A stretch of DNA of 64,000 bases. Source: Methylocystis echinoides (GTDB taxonomy: Bacteria > Pseudomonadota > Alphaproteobacteria > Rhizobiales > Beijerinckiaceae). The notes beneath the pieces were generated by a model. That model was not told where the DNA came from and searched no databases. It saw only the letters and a list, made by a program, of their open reading frames with translations. Location of the stretch: the NCBI RefSeq assembly GCF_027923385.1, contig NZ_BSEC01000001.1:3260001-3324000 (forward strand), given 5' to 3'. This document shows, piece after piece, positions 1 to 8,660 of this stretch (within the stretch, counting starts at the first letter, position 1; every line of letters starts with the position of its first letter). The position numbers and the translations under genes are program-made.

Positions 1-1382
1 GCCTGCGCGCCGCTGAACTCGCCGGCAAGGATGTCGCGCTTCTCGCCCGCGCCCGCGCGGCCGCCAATAGCGGCGGCGGCGGCGACCGGCTGTTCGCCGC
101 CGTGCCGGCGTCGATGCAGAACGATCCCGGCCTGCTCTTCTCGCGCATCCGCAGTCTCAACACCGCCAAGAAATACGCCGAGGCCGGCGCGTTGTTCCGC
201 AAGGCGCCGACCGATCCCGCCAGGGTGATCGACGGCGACGCCTGGTGGTCGGAGCGGCGCCAGACGGCGCGCAAACTGCTCGATGCGGGCGACGCCGACA
301 CGGCCTATCTCGTCGCCGCGCAGCACGCCGCGGAATCGACGAGCAACCGGGTCGAAGCCGAATTCCTGGCCGGCTGGATCGCGCTGCGCTTCCTCGACGA
401 TCCGTCGCGCGCGTCACGCCATTTCGCGGCGCTGGACCAGGCGGCCGAGACGCCGTTGCAAAAGTCGCGCGCGCTCTATTGGCGCGGCCGCGCCGCGGAG
501 GCCTATCGCACGCTCGACGACGAGGCCAAGGCGCGCGATTTCTACCGCCAGGCGGCGGCGCATTCGACGACCTTCTACGGCCAGCTCGCCAGCGCCAAGC
601 TCGGCGCCGACGATCAGCCGATCCGCCCCGCGCCCGAGTCGGCGCAGGAACATGAGCGTCACGAAGCCGTGCGCGTCGCCGAACTGCTGCTTGCGACCGG
701 CGACCGGGACGTGGCCGCGCCGCTCGCGCTGGATACGGCGAAAAACATGGGCGATGCGAAGCAGATCGCCGCGCTGGGCGAAGCCGTCGCGAGCCAGCAC
801 GACGCCAAACTTTCGCTCATCTTCGGCAAGGCGGCGTCCTATCGCGGCGTGCCGCTCGACGACGTCGCCTTCCCTTCCTACGGCGTGCCGAATTTCGACG
901 CGCTGCCGAATTCAGCCTCGCGCTCGGTCGTCTACGCGATCGCGCGGCAGGAGAGCGCCTTCGATCCGAAAGCGGTTTCCTCCGCCGGCGCCATGGGTCT
1001 GATGCAGATGATCGCCTCGACGGCGCGTCACACCGCCTATCAGCACGGCGTCGGCTTCGATCTGTCGCGCATGATCAGCGAGCCCGCCTTCAACGCCAAA
1101 CTCGGCGCGGCGCATCTCGGCATTCTGCTCGGCGAATACAAGGGCGCCTATCTGCTCACCTTCGCCGCCTACAACGCCGGCGGCGGGCGCGTGAAGCAGT
1201 GGATGGACGCCTATGGCGATCCGCGCAAGCCCAATGTCGATCCGATCGACTGGGTGGAGCGCATCCCGATCACCGAGACGCGCAATTACGTGCAGCGCGT
1301 GATGGAGAACTTCGTCGTCTATCGCGCCAAATTCGGAGACACCAACACGCCGGCGCCACAAGTGCAGCTCGCGCGTTACTGA
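1..1382 (+). CDS. Lytic murein transglycosylase (Slt family), 5' end cut by the window
   Basis: The frame is open from base 3, so the gene starts outside the window; an ATG at 102 is internal. The N-terminal two thirds is an Ala-rich helical repeat region like the superhelical U/L domain of Slt70. The C-terminal third is a transglycosylase SLT domain: YAIARQESAFDP with the catalytic Glu at 951-953, then the GAMGLMQ motif and the AAYNAGGGRV motif. The family cleaves the MurNAc-GlcNAc bond of peptidoglycan in the periplasm and forms 1,6-anhydro ends. Its stop lies nine bases from the end of the convergent beta-CASP gene. The signal peptide cannot be seen. Family assignment is secure; substrate preference is not. 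Confidence 0.93.
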   Translation, partial: LRAAELAGKDVALLARARAAANSGGGGDRLFAAVPASMQNDPGLLFSRIRSLNTAKKYAEAGALFRKAPTDPARVIDGDAWWSERRQTARKLLDAGDADTAYLVAAQHAAESTSNRVEAEFLAGWIALRFLDDPSRASRHFAALDQAAETPLQKSRALYWRGRAAEAYRTLDDEAKARDFYRQAAAHSTTFYGQLASAKLGADDQPIRPAPESAQEHERHEAVRVAELLLATGDRDVAAPLALDTAKNMGDAKQIAALGEAVASQHDAKLSLIFGKAASYRGVPLDDVAFPSYGVPNFDALPNSASRSVVYAIARQESAFDPKAVSSAGAMGLMQMIASTARHTAYQHGVGFDLSRMISEPAFNAKLGAAHLGILLGEYKGAYLLTFAAYNAGGGRVKQWMDAYGDPRKPNVDPIDWVERIPITETRNYVQRVMENFVVYRAKFGDTNTPAPQVQLARY

Positions 1383-1391
1383 CGGCCTCGT

Positions 1392-2750
1392 TCAGGAAAG
1401 CGCGACGGATTCCATCTGCTCGGGCGCCGTCGCACGCCAGCCGAGTTCGTCCTGTATCCGCCGCCGCAATGTGTCTGCGGCGGTCGGCTCGCCATGCGTC
1501 ACGAAAGTCATGCGCGGCGGATGGGTGAAATTGCGCAGCCAGCGCATGATTCCGTCGGCGTCGGCGTGAGCCGAAAGCATGTCCAGATTCTGCACGTCGG
1601 CGCGTAGCGGCACATATTCGCCGTGTATCTTTATGGTTTCGGCCCCCGCAACCATCGCCGCGCCGCGCGTGCCCGCCGCCTGAAAGCCGGAGAACAGGAT
1701 CGTGTTGCGCGGGTCCGGCGCATATTTCTTCAGATGATGCAGCACGCGCCCGCCCGTCGCCATGCCGCTCGCGGAAATGATCACCTTGGGCGTCGCGTCC
1801 TCGTTCAGCGCCTTGGACTCGTCGACGGAGTCGACATATTTCGCAACCTCGCAGGCGCGCCGCCGTTCCTCGTCGGAAAGCCTCTGATCCGCGCTGTGGC
1901 GCAGGAACACGTTGCTCGCCTGCGCCGCCATCGGGCTGTTGAGATAGAGCGGGACGTCGGCGAGCCGACCGGCGGCCTTCAGCCGCTCGAAATAATACAA
2001 TAGCATTTGCGCGCGCCCGACCGCGAAGGCCGGAACGATCACCGTTCCGCCGCGCGCGATCGTGCGTTCGACGATCCTGCCCAATGTCTCCTGCGGCTCG
2101 CCGCGCTCATGCAGGCGGTCGCCGTATGTCGACTCGACGACGAGATAATCGGCGGCGCGCACAGGCTCCGGATCGACGGTGAGCGGATCGTCGTAGCGGC
2201 CGAGATCGCCGGAGAAGACGATCCGCCTGCCCTTCCAGTTCAGCTCCACCGTCGCCGCGCCGAGGATATGCCCCGCGCGGCGCAGTCGCGCCGCCGGACC
2301 CTCGCGCAGTTCATGCGTCTCGTCGAACGCCAGGGAAGAAAAGGCGCGCAGCACGCGCTTCACGTCCTGCGTATCGTAGAGCGGCAAGGCCGGATGATGT
2401 TTCGAGAAGCCGCGCCGGTTAGCGTATTCGGCGTCCTGTTCCTGCAGATGCGCCGCGTCGGCGAGAAGGATCTTGCAGAGTTCGCGCGTGGCCTTCGAGC
2501 AATAGACCGTCCCCCTGAAACCATCGCGCGCGAGCGCCGGCAGATAGCCGGAATGATCCAGATGCGCATGCGTCAGCAGAACGGCGGAAATGCTTTTCGG
2601 CTTGACCGGAAAAGGCGCCCAGTTGCGCAAACGCAGATTCTTGAGCCCCTGAAACAGGCCGCAATCGACAAGGATGCGCACGCCCTTGCTTTCGAGGAGG
2701 TAGCGCGAGCCCGTGACCGTTCCGGCGGCGCCGAAGAAATGGAGATTCAT
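1392..2750 (-). CDS. MBL-fold beta-CASP metallo-hydrolase (putative RNA/nucleic-acid processing exonuclease)
   Basis: 452 residues. The N-terminus has the metallo-beta-lactamase signature HAHLDHSG at residues 61-68, which binds two zinc ions, followed by GDLGR and VESTYGDR motifs. The middle carries a beta-CASP insertion with PAFAVGRAQ. The C-terminal part has SASGMATGGRVLHHL, FSGFQAAGTRG, SAHAD and FVTHGEP, typical of the CPSF73/Ysh1-like bacterial proteins. By family it would be an endo- or 5'-exonuclease acting on RNA in the cytoplasm. A GAGG ribosome site lies just upstream of the chosen ATG. It follows the oxidase cluster on the same strand, separated by a repeat element, so cotranscription is uncertain. 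Confidence 0.9.
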   Translation of the reverse strand: MNLHFFGAAGTVTGSRYLLESKGVRILVDCGLFQGLKNLRLRNWAPFPVKPKSISAVLLTHAHLDHSGYLPALARDGFRGTVYCSKATRELCKILLADAAHLQEQDAEYANRRGFSKHHPALPLYDTQDVKRVLRAFSSLAFDETHELREGPAARLRRAGHILGAATVELNWKGRRIVFSGDLGRYDDPLTVDPEPVRAADYLVVESTYGDRLHERGEPQETLGRIVERTIARGGTVIVPAFAVGRAQMLLYYFERLKAAGRLADVPLYLNSPMAAQASNVFLRHSADQRLSDEERRRACEVAKYVDSVDESKALNEDATPKVIISASGMATGGRVLHHLKKYAPDPRNTILFSGFQAAGTRGAAMVAGAETIKIHGEYVPLRADVQNLDMLSAHADADGIMRWLRNFTHPPRMTFVTHGEPTAADTLRRRIQDELGWRATAPEQMESVALS

Positions 2751-2775
2751 GAAACTGCCCTCCTCCGACCCTTGC

Positions 2776-2893
2776 TGACGCGAGGGCCGCCCTCTCCCTG
2801 AATCGGGAGAAGGAATACGCTCGAGAGCCGCATTCTTCTCCTGTTTACGGGAGAAAGCGAGCCCTGCGTCCGCACGGGGCCGGATGACGCTCC
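2776..2893. repeat. Intergenic mosaic inverted-repeat element
   Basis: Two hairpin units of the 'ctctccc...gggaga' and 'cttctcctg...cgggagaa' type fill the gap between the MFS gene and the beta-CASP gene. They belong to the same family as the elements at about 29.1, 47.1 and 60.0 kb. A flanking 'gagggccgcc' and 'gggccggatga' recur in other copies. Confidence 0.7.
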
Positions 2894-2894
2894 T

Positions 2895-3974
2895 CTAGAA
2901 CACCAGCGCCCCTGCCGCCGCCGCGCCGAGCAGGCAGAGGTCATGCAACGCCAGCGCCGTGCGCGAGGGCCGCGCGCTGTCGTGCAGCAGGCGCAAGGCG
3001 GAGACATTCATCACGCCCCAGCCGACGCCAATGGCGAGAAGCCCGAGGGTGACGCCTGCAACGGACGCGCCGGCGTAAACGCCGCTCGCGCCCGCGATCA
3101 TCACCACGGCGCCCACGCCGAGCGCCGGCAGCGGCGGGAACAGGCCCGGCAGCCAGGAGGCGATAGCGGCGGGACCATACATGGAGAACAAATGCCAGCC
3201 CATCGCGCCGCCGATGAAGGCGGGTCCGGCCGCGCAGACGGCGAGCGTCAGCGGCCCATGCAGCATGCCCGCCGACATCACGAACCAGGCGAAGGCGCCG
3301 GCGATGGTCGCGACAACGAATCCGCGCGAGAGGCGGTTCGCCTGCGACGGCGCGGCTGCGTGACCCAGGGCGTGCGGCATTCTCACCGCAAGGCCGAGCG
3401 CGGCGATATGCAGCCCGGACGCGGCCAGCAGCGTGAGGGCGGGACTCCCGGCGAGGGCGACGACAAGCGGCGACAGCAACGCCGCGACCGCGCCGCCGGC
3501 AAGCACCGTCAGGCTGCCCTGCGCCGATCCCTGCGCGGCGATATGCCGATAGAACAGCGCGAAGCCCTGCGCGAGCCCGAGCCAGAAGGCGCCGAGGCAG
3601 AGGCCGAAGAAATTGCCCTTGGTGATCGCGAAGGCCGCCAGCGCGCCGCCCGCCGCGCCGAGACTGGCGCCGAGCCCGAAGGCGGCGCGACGGCCGAAGG
3701 AGTCGACCAGCATCGCCGCCGGAAAACTCGCCAGCGCGGCGCCGATCAGCATCAGCGCAAAGGGCCAGCCGATACGCGCGACCGTTGGCGCAATCAGGCG
3801 GCTCTGTTCCGGCAGCACGGTAAGAACCAGCGCCTGCGCCAGAACCGCGAGACCGAATCCCGCCGCCAGAGTCAGCCGGTTGTCGGTGACGTTTGCGCGC
3901 GGCAATGACGCCGGGCAGGCGCAATAAAGCGCGCCGACGCGCATGTCGGCTTCCTGTTCGGTCGGGAGGCTCAT
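2895..3974 (-). CDS. MFS-type membrane transporter at the end of the cco assembly operon
   Basis: 359 residues, almost wholly hydrophobic, with about 11-12 predicted membrane helices in two halves. A loop around residues 88-96 reads DSFGRRAAF, a degenerate form of the MFS loop 2-3 signature, so this is a major facilitator of unknown substrate. The start ATG overlaps the ccoS stop as ATGA, which argues for translational coupling to ccoI and ccoS. A role in copper or metal supply to the cbb3 oxidase is an inference from position only; the short cysteine pair near residue 18 is suggestive but not diagnostic. It is shorter than a usual 400-residue MFS protein, with little cytoplasmic tail. Confidence 0.78.
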   Translation of the reverse strand: MSLPTEQEADMRVGALYCACPASLPRANVTDNRLTLAAGFGLAVLAQALVLTVLPEQSRLIAPTVARIGWPFALMLIGAALASFPAAMLVDSFGRRAAFGLGASLGAAGGALAAFAITKGNFFGLCLGAFWLGLAQGFALFYRHIAAQGSAQGSLTVLAGGAVAALLSPLVVALAGSPALTLLAASGLHIAALGLAVRMPHALGHAAAPSQANRLSRGFVVATIAGAFAWFVMSAGMLHGPLTLAVCAAGPAFIGGAMGWHLFSMYGPAAIASWLPGLFPPLPALGVGAVVMIAGASGVYAGASVAGVTLGLLAIGVGWGVMNVSALRLLHDSARPSRTALALHDLCLLGAAAAGALVF

Positions 3975-4126
3975 TTCTCTTCCTCGACGTCGTCATCCAT
4001 GAGCACGCGATGCGCGGAGCCATCGAGATCGTCGAACTGGCCGCTGCGCAGCGACCACAAAAACGCGGCCAGCGCGGACAGGCCCAGGAACAAAGCCAGC
4101 GGGATGAGAAAGAGCAGCACCGTCAT
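3971..4126 (-). CDS. ccoS: cbb3 oxidase maturation protein CcoS/FixS
   Basis: 51 residues: one N-terminal membrane helix (residues 3-25), then WSLRSGQFDDLDG, the conserved CcoS signature, and a short acidic tail. Length and motif match the family, which is needed for haem and copper insertion into CcoN. The gene overlaps ccoI by ATGA at its start and the MFS gene by ATGA at its end, so three genes are coupled. Confidence 0.93.
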   Translation of the reverse strand: MTVLLFLIPLALFLGLSALAAFLWSLRSGQFDDLDGSAHRVLMDDDVEEEK

Positions 4127-6393
4127 TCCGCCGGCTCCATCTTTCCACGCGCCGGCAAGACGGCGCCGGTCTGCTCTCTCTCCGGCGTCGCGGGAGAGAG
4201 GGGGAGAAGGGATGCGCCATGGCCGGCGCGCAGGGCGTTCAGCGTGACGAGGATCGACGAACCCGACATCGCCGCCGCCGCGATCAGCGGCGTCAACCAT
4301 CCCGCCATGGCGAGCGGCACGGCGAAGACATTGTAGAGCACCGACAGGCCGAGGTTCTCGCGCATCACGCGGCGCGCCTTGCGGGCGAGATCGAGCGTCG
4401 CCGCGACAGGCGCGAGCCGTTCGCCGAGAAACACCGCATCCGCCGCCGCCTGGGTGATCTGCGTGGCGTCGATGGGCGAGATGGACACATAGGCGGCGGC
4501 GAGCGCCGGCGCGTCGTTGAGACCATCGCCCACCATCAGCACCTTGCGGCCCTCGGCGCGCAGCGCGTCGAGACGCGCCACCTTGTCGGCCGGCTTCAGC
4601 GCGCCGGACCATTGCGTCACATCGAGCGCGCGCGCGATCTTTTCCACGGCCTCGACGCGGTCGCCGGAAAGAATCTCAATCGCGTAACCGCGCGCTTTCA
4701 GCGCGGTGACGGTCTCGGCCGCGTCGCTGCGCAGCGCCTGCCTGATCTCGAACAGCGCCGCCTTCCCGCCATGCCGAAACGCGACGAGCGACACATCGGC
4801 GTCGAGCGCGCCGCGCCGCACGGCCTCTTCCTCCAGCCCGCAGAAACGCGGCGAACCGAGCCGCGCCTCGACGCCGTCGACCATCGCCGCGACGCCTGCC
4901 CCATGTTCCTCGCGGGCCGCCAGCGCCGCGCCCGTGGGCCGCTCCTGCGCGACCGCGCGCGCGAGCGGATGGCTGCTGGCGCGCGCGAGCTGCGCCGCGA
5001 TATCCATGGTCGCGGGCTCAATCTCGCTGGCGTTCGACACGCGCGGCTCGGGCGTGGTCAACGTGCCGGTCTTGTCGAAGACGATCACATCCGCTTCCGC
5101 CAGCCGCTCAATTCCGTCCGCGCTGTTGAGCAGGACGCCGGCGCGAAACAGCGCGCCGCTTGCCACGACCTGCACGGCGGGAACGGCCAGCGCCAGCGCG
5201 CACGGACAGGTGATGATGAGCACGCAAATCGCCGTAATCAGCGCATCATGCAGGCTCGCGCCGCGCCACAGCCAGAACAGCGCCGTCGACAGCGCCGCGA
5301 GATGCACCATGGGCGCATAGAGCCGCGAGACGCGATCCGCCAGACGCACATAGCGAGAGCGGGCGTTGGTCGCCTTTTCGAGGAGCCGCTCGATGTCGTC
5401 GAGCAGCGTGGCGCCCTTGGCCGCCGCGACGCGGATCGTCAGCGCGCCGTCGTAGTTCATGCTGCCGGCGTAGACCTGATCGCCGGCCGTCACCACGCGA
5501 AGCCGCGTCTCGCCGGTGATGAGGCTTTCGTCGAGCTGCGAGGCGCCGCGCGCGATCACGCCGTCGACCGGGAGACGTTCGCCGGGGCGCGTCAGCACCA
5601 GATCGCCGGGCGCGATCTTCGCGAGCGGCGTCAGCGTCTCCGACCCATCCGGCGCGAGGCGGCAGGCGAGCGGCGCGCGCAGCGCGGCGAGATTGGCGGC
5701 GACGGCGCGCGTCTTGCGGCGCATGGCGTGATCGAGAAAGCGGCCGAGCAGCAGGAAGGTCAGCAGCATCGCCGCGCTGTCGAAATAAGCGTGTTCGGCG
5801 TGGGTGAGCGTCTCATAGACCGACATGCAGAGCGCGAGCAGCACGCCCAGCGAGATCGGCACGTCCATATTGAGCCGGCCGGCGCGCAGCGCGGCGAAAG
5901 CGCTTCTGAAGAAGGGCTGCCCGGCGAAAGCCGCCGCCGGCAAGGCGATCAGCGCCGACACGCCATGAAACAGATCGCGCGTCGCGGGCTCGATGTCGCC
6001 GCCTTCGCCGCCGCCGACCCAGACGCCGACCGACAGCAGCATGATGTTCATCGAGGCGAAGCCGGCGATGGCGAGACAACGCAGCAGCCAGCGCGCGGTC
6101 TCGGTCTCCTCGCGCTCGCTCTCGGCGAGCTCGAAGGGGTGAACCGTATAGCCCATGCGGCGCAGGCGCTCGAAGGCGGCGGTGAGGTCGAAAGCGTCGT
6201 CCCGCCATTCGAGCAGCAGGCGGCGGTCGGTGTAATTCACCCGCGCTTTTGCGAGCCCCGGCAGATCGGCGAGGCCGTGCTCGATCTCGCCGATGCAGGC
6301 CGCGCAGGTCATGCCGTCGATCGCCGCCTCGAAGCGCCGCACGCCGTCGGGCGCGCGCGTGACGAGAGACTCATAGTCAAAAGCGGCGGTCAT
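4123..6393 (-). CDS. ccoI: Copper-translocating P1B-type ATPase CcoI/FixI
   Basis: 756 residues. An N-terminal heavy-metal-associated domain has MTCAAC (Cys30 and Cys33). The membrane part holds the CPC motif (TCPCALALAVPA, about residue 395), the phosphorylation site DKTGTLT (about residue 440) and the hinge GDGLNDAPA (about residue 620). CPC and the operon position identify the CcoI/FixI export ATPase that moves Cu(I) across the inner membrane for the CuB site of cbb3 oxidase. GAGGGG precedes the ATG. The last 30 or so residues (SLLPLSPATPEREQ onward) are encoded by a member of the local intergenic repeat family rather than by conserved family sequence. It lies 76 bases after ccoH. Confidence 0.95.
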   Translation of the reverse strand: MTAAFDYESLVTRAPDGVRRFEAAIDGMTCAACIGEIEHGLADLPGLAKARVNYTDRRLLLEWRDDAFDLTAAFERLRRMGYTVHPFELAESEREETETARWLLRCLAIAGFASMNIMLLSVGVWVGGGEGGDIEPATRDLFHGVSALIALPAAAFAGQPFFRSAFAALRAGRLNMDVPISLGVLLALCMSVYETLTHAEHAYFDSAAMLLTFLLLGRFLDHAMRRKTRAVAANLAALRAPLACRLAPDGSETLTPLAKIAPGDLVLTRPGERLPVDGVIARGASQLDESLITGETRLRVVTAGDQVYAGSMNYDGALTIRVAAAKGATLLDDIERLLEKATNARSRYVRLADRVSRLYAPMVHLAALSTALFWLWRGASLHDALITAICVLIITCPCALALAVPAVQVVASGALFRAGVLLNSADGIERLAEADVIVFDKTGTLTTPEPRVSNASEIEPATMDIAAQLARASSHPLARAVAQERPTGAALAAREEHGAGVAAMVDGVEARLGSPRFCGLEEEAVRRGALDADVSLVAFRHGGKAALFEIRQALRSDAAETVTALKARGYAIEILSGDRVEAVEKIARALDVTQWSGALKPADKVARLDALRAEGRKVLMVGDGLNDAPALAAAYVSISPIDATQITQAAADAVFLGERLAPVAATLDLARKARRVMRENLGLSVLYNVFAVPLAMAGWLTPLIAAAAMSGSSILVTLNALRAGHGASLLPLSPATPEREQTGAVLPARGKMEPAE
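4166..4214. repeat. Repeat element inside the 3' end of ccoI
   Basis: A 'ctctctctccgg ... gggagagaggg' hairpin unit of the same family as the intergenic elements in this window. Here it is read through as part of ccoI and supplies its C-terminal tail codons. Confidence 0.6.
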
Positions 6394-6469
6394 GCGGCTT
6401 GTCCCCTCGCAGGCGGCTGAAGAAGCGGGCGGGAGGCTGCCAGCGCAAACGTCCGTTCGTCTTCAGAGC

Positions 6470-7018
6470 CTATTCCATGTTGATCCGGCTCTTCGAGCGG
6501 AAGACTTCACGCCCGTCGCGCGCCGCCGTCAAGACGAGATCGCGCTGGCCCTTCGGAAGCCTGACCACCGCGGCGTAGCGGCCCGGCGCGGTCTCGGCGA
6601 GTTTCAGCCGCACGTCCTTCGCAAGATCGGCCGGCGCGGCGAAGAGCGCGGTCATCTCCACGCCCGTGATTTCCGCGCCGTTCACGTCGCGGGCGTAAAC
6701 CCTGATCTCGCTCTCGCCGGCCTTGATCGGCGAGAGCGCCACATCGACCTTCCAGTCGCGCGCCGCCTGCTCGCGCGCTTGCGCGATCTCCTTGTTATAG
6801 GCAAGGCCGCGTTCATAGGGATGCGGCGTGACCTCGCCGGAGAAGGTGCCGACCGCCTTGTAGATCATCATGCCGTCGACCGCGCCCACGACGAGGAAGA
6901 AGCTGACGAACATCGCCAGCACCTTCCAGCCGTTGAGCGGCTTGCCGCCGGCTTCGTAATCCGAGAAGCGATCCGGCTCTTTCTGATTTTCGAGTCGATT
7001 GCTCATGACCATGCTCAT
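6470..7018 (-). CDS. ccoH: cbb3 oxidase assembly protein CcoH/FixH
   Basis: 182 residues: a short cytoplasmic N-terminus, the GWKVLAMFVSFFLVVGAVDGMM membrane segment split by no gap (about residues 29-50), then a periplasmic beta-rich FixH domain with YERGLAYNK, the family hallmark. CcoH interacts with CcoN and CcoI during assembly of the oxidase. TGAGGT precedes the first ATG; two further in-frame ATGs follow within twelve bases, so the exact start is open by four residues. The gene is nine bases after ccoG. Confidence 0.9.
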   Translation of the reverse strand: MSMVMSNRLENQKEPDRFSDYEAGGKPLNGWKVLAMFVSFFLVVGAVDGMMIYKAVGTFSGEVTPHPYERGLAYNKEIAQAREQAARDWKVDVALSPIKAGESEIRVYARDVNGAEITGVEMTALFAAPADLAKDVRLKLAETAPGRYAAVVRLPKGQRDLVLTAARDGREVFRSKSRINME

Positions 7019-7027
7019 CGGCGGACC

Positions 7028-8479
7028 TCACGGCGTGATGAAGACGTCCTTCACCTCGGTGGCGACGCCTGTCTCGGCGTCGGTCACGGTGAAGACGATG
7101 GGCGTCTGTCCCTTTGCAGCGGGCGCGCCGTGGGTCGAGAGGAGAACGCGCGCCTCGCGGGTTTGATCCGCGCCCACCTCGATCGTGACCTGGCCCTTCG
7201 CGTCGGGGGGAACGCCCACGACTTCCGTCTGCGCGCCGGGGACGCCCGCGACGGACAGGGTGAAGCGCCGCACATCCGGCTTCTTGTTGGAGAAGCGGAG
7301 CGTATAGCCGTTACGAACGCCGCCATCCTTCAGACGCACGGCGAGCGGATTGCGGTCGTGCAGCACATTCACATGCATGTCGTCGCGCGTGGCGAGCGTC
7401 ACCAGCATGAAACCGCCGATGGCGAGGATCAGCACCGCATAGAAGACGGTGCGAACACGCAGCGGCTTGTAGATCGGCGCTTCCCCGCATTCGCGCCGCT
7501 TGAGATTCATCTCTGTGTCGTAGCCGATGAGCCGCGTCGGCCGATGCAGCTTCTCCATGACGCTGTCGCAGGCGTCGATGCAGAGGCCACACTGGATGCA
7601 GCCGAGCTGGGCGCCCTTGCGGATGTCGACGCCTGTCGGACAGACGGCGACGCACTGGCCGCAGTCGACGCAATCGCCGGCCGCCGCGCCATGGGCGCGC
7701 GCGGCGGTCGCCGCCTTCGCCGACATGCGCGGCTCGCCGCGGTCGTAGCGATAGGTGACGTTCAGCGCATATTCGTCGGTCAGCGCCGCCTGAATGCGCG
7801 GCCACGGACAGGCGTGCAGACAGACCTTTTCGCGCATCCAGCCGGCAAAGACATAGGTCGTGAAGGTGAGAATGCCGATCCACAGATAGGCTTCGCCCAC
7901 ACCGGGCTGCAAGGTGGCGAGCTTGTAGACGAGCGTTGGCGCGTCGGCGAAATAGAGCACCCAGACGCCGCCGGTCCACCACGCGATCAAGATCCAGACG
8001 AAATGCTTGGCGATCTTCTTGCGGATCTTCTCCAGCGTCCACGGACCATTGTCGAGCTTGATGCGGTCGCGGGCGTCGCCCTCGATCCAGCGTTCGGTGG
8101 TCATGTAGAAGTCGGTCCACACGGTCTGCGGGCACATGTAGCCGCACCATATGCGGCCGGCCACGGCGTTCATGAGGAAGAGCGTGAGCGCCGCGATGAT
8201 CAGCAGGCCGGTGAGATAATAGACTTCCTGCGGCCAGATCTCGATGAAGAAGAAGTAGAAGCGCCGATGCGGGAAATCGACGAGCACCGCCTGGCTCGGC
8301 GCGTCTGGACCGCGATGCCAGCGCACGAAGGGCAGGAAGTAGTAGATCGCGAGCGTCGCGAACTGGATGCCCCATTTGATGTGGCGGAAATGTCCGTCGA
8401 CCTTCTTGGGGTAGATGCGGCGCGCTTCTTCGACGATGTGTTCGTCGACGAGGTCGTGATGGGTGTCTGTGCTGGACAT
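7028..8479 (-). CDS. ccoG: Cytochrome c oxidase accessory protein CcoG/FixG
   Basis: 483 residues from the ATG at 8479. The frame stays open to 8608, but that 43-residue extension is a translated repeat element. The protein has five membrane helices and a polyferredoxin segment with two clusters: CVDCGQCVAVCP and CIQCGLCIDAC. A C-terminal Ig-like periplasmic domain follows (IG_FixG-like). CcoG reduces or hands over Cu(II)/Cu(I) for the CuB centre of cbb3 oxidase. It starts the ccoGHIS group; a 180-base gap with a repeat separates it from ccoP, so it may have its own promoter or be read through. Confidence 0.94.
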   Translation of the reverse strand: MSSTDTHHDLVDEHIVEEARRIYPKKVDGHFRHIKWGIQFATLAIYYFLPFVRWHRGPDAPSQAVLVDFPHRRFYFFFIEIWPQEVYYLTGLLIIAALTLFLMNAVAGRIWCGYMCPQTVWTDFYMTTERWIEGDARDRIKLDNGPWTLEKIRKKIAKHFVWILIAWWTGGVWVLYFADAPTLVYKLATLQPGVGEAYLWIGILTFTTYVFAGWMREKVCLHACPWPRIQAALTDEYALNVTYRYDRGEPRMSAKAATAARAHGAAAGDCVDCGQCVAVCPTGVDIRKGAQLGCIQCGLCIDACDSVMEKLHRPTRLIGYDTEMNLKRRECGEAPIYKPLRVRTVFYAVLILAIGGFMLVTLATRDDMHVNVLHDRNPLAVRLKDGGVRNGYTLRFSNKKPDVRRFTLSVAGVPGAQTEVVGVPPDAKGQVTIEVGADQTREARVLLSTHGAPAAKGQTPIVFTVTDAETGVATEVKDVFITP

Positions 8480-8502
8480 CGGGTTACTCTTCCTGCCAGG
8501 CC

Positions 8503-8660
8503 CCCTCCCTGTCCCTCCCCCGCCAAAGGGCGTCCTGAGACGCCCGTCTTTCGACGGGCTATGGCGGGAGAGGGGACGCTCATGATCAGCGTCGCGGATG
8601 ACGGCCATCCACTGTCTAGCTCCCTCTCCCGCGAAGCGGGGGAGGGTTGGGGAGGCGGCT
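8503..8660. repeat. Composite intergenic repeat between ccoP and ccoG
   Basis: Contains the palindrome around 8542-8560 (cgcccgtctttcgacgggc), flanked by 'ccctccctgtccctccccc' and 'ctccctctcccgcgaagcgg' hairpin arms. A 40-base core at 8542-8581 is identical, in inverted orientation, to 52151-52190. Confidence 0.85.

Noticed and set aside
2895..3974. PucC/BCD-type photosynthesis transporter identity for the MFS protein
   Set aside because: Multi-helix MFS layout only; no photosynthesis genes nearby and no diagnostic motif.
4219..6420. 733-codon open frame on the plus strand over ccoI
   Set aside because: It is antisense to a gene with complete P-type ATPase motifs; the Arg/Gly-rich translation has no fold-like pattern. 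High GC makes long antisense frames common here.
8480..8608. 43-residue N-terminal extension of CcoG
   Set aside because: It is a translation of the composite repeat and has no likeness to CcoG; the ATG at 8479 begins the usual N-terminus.
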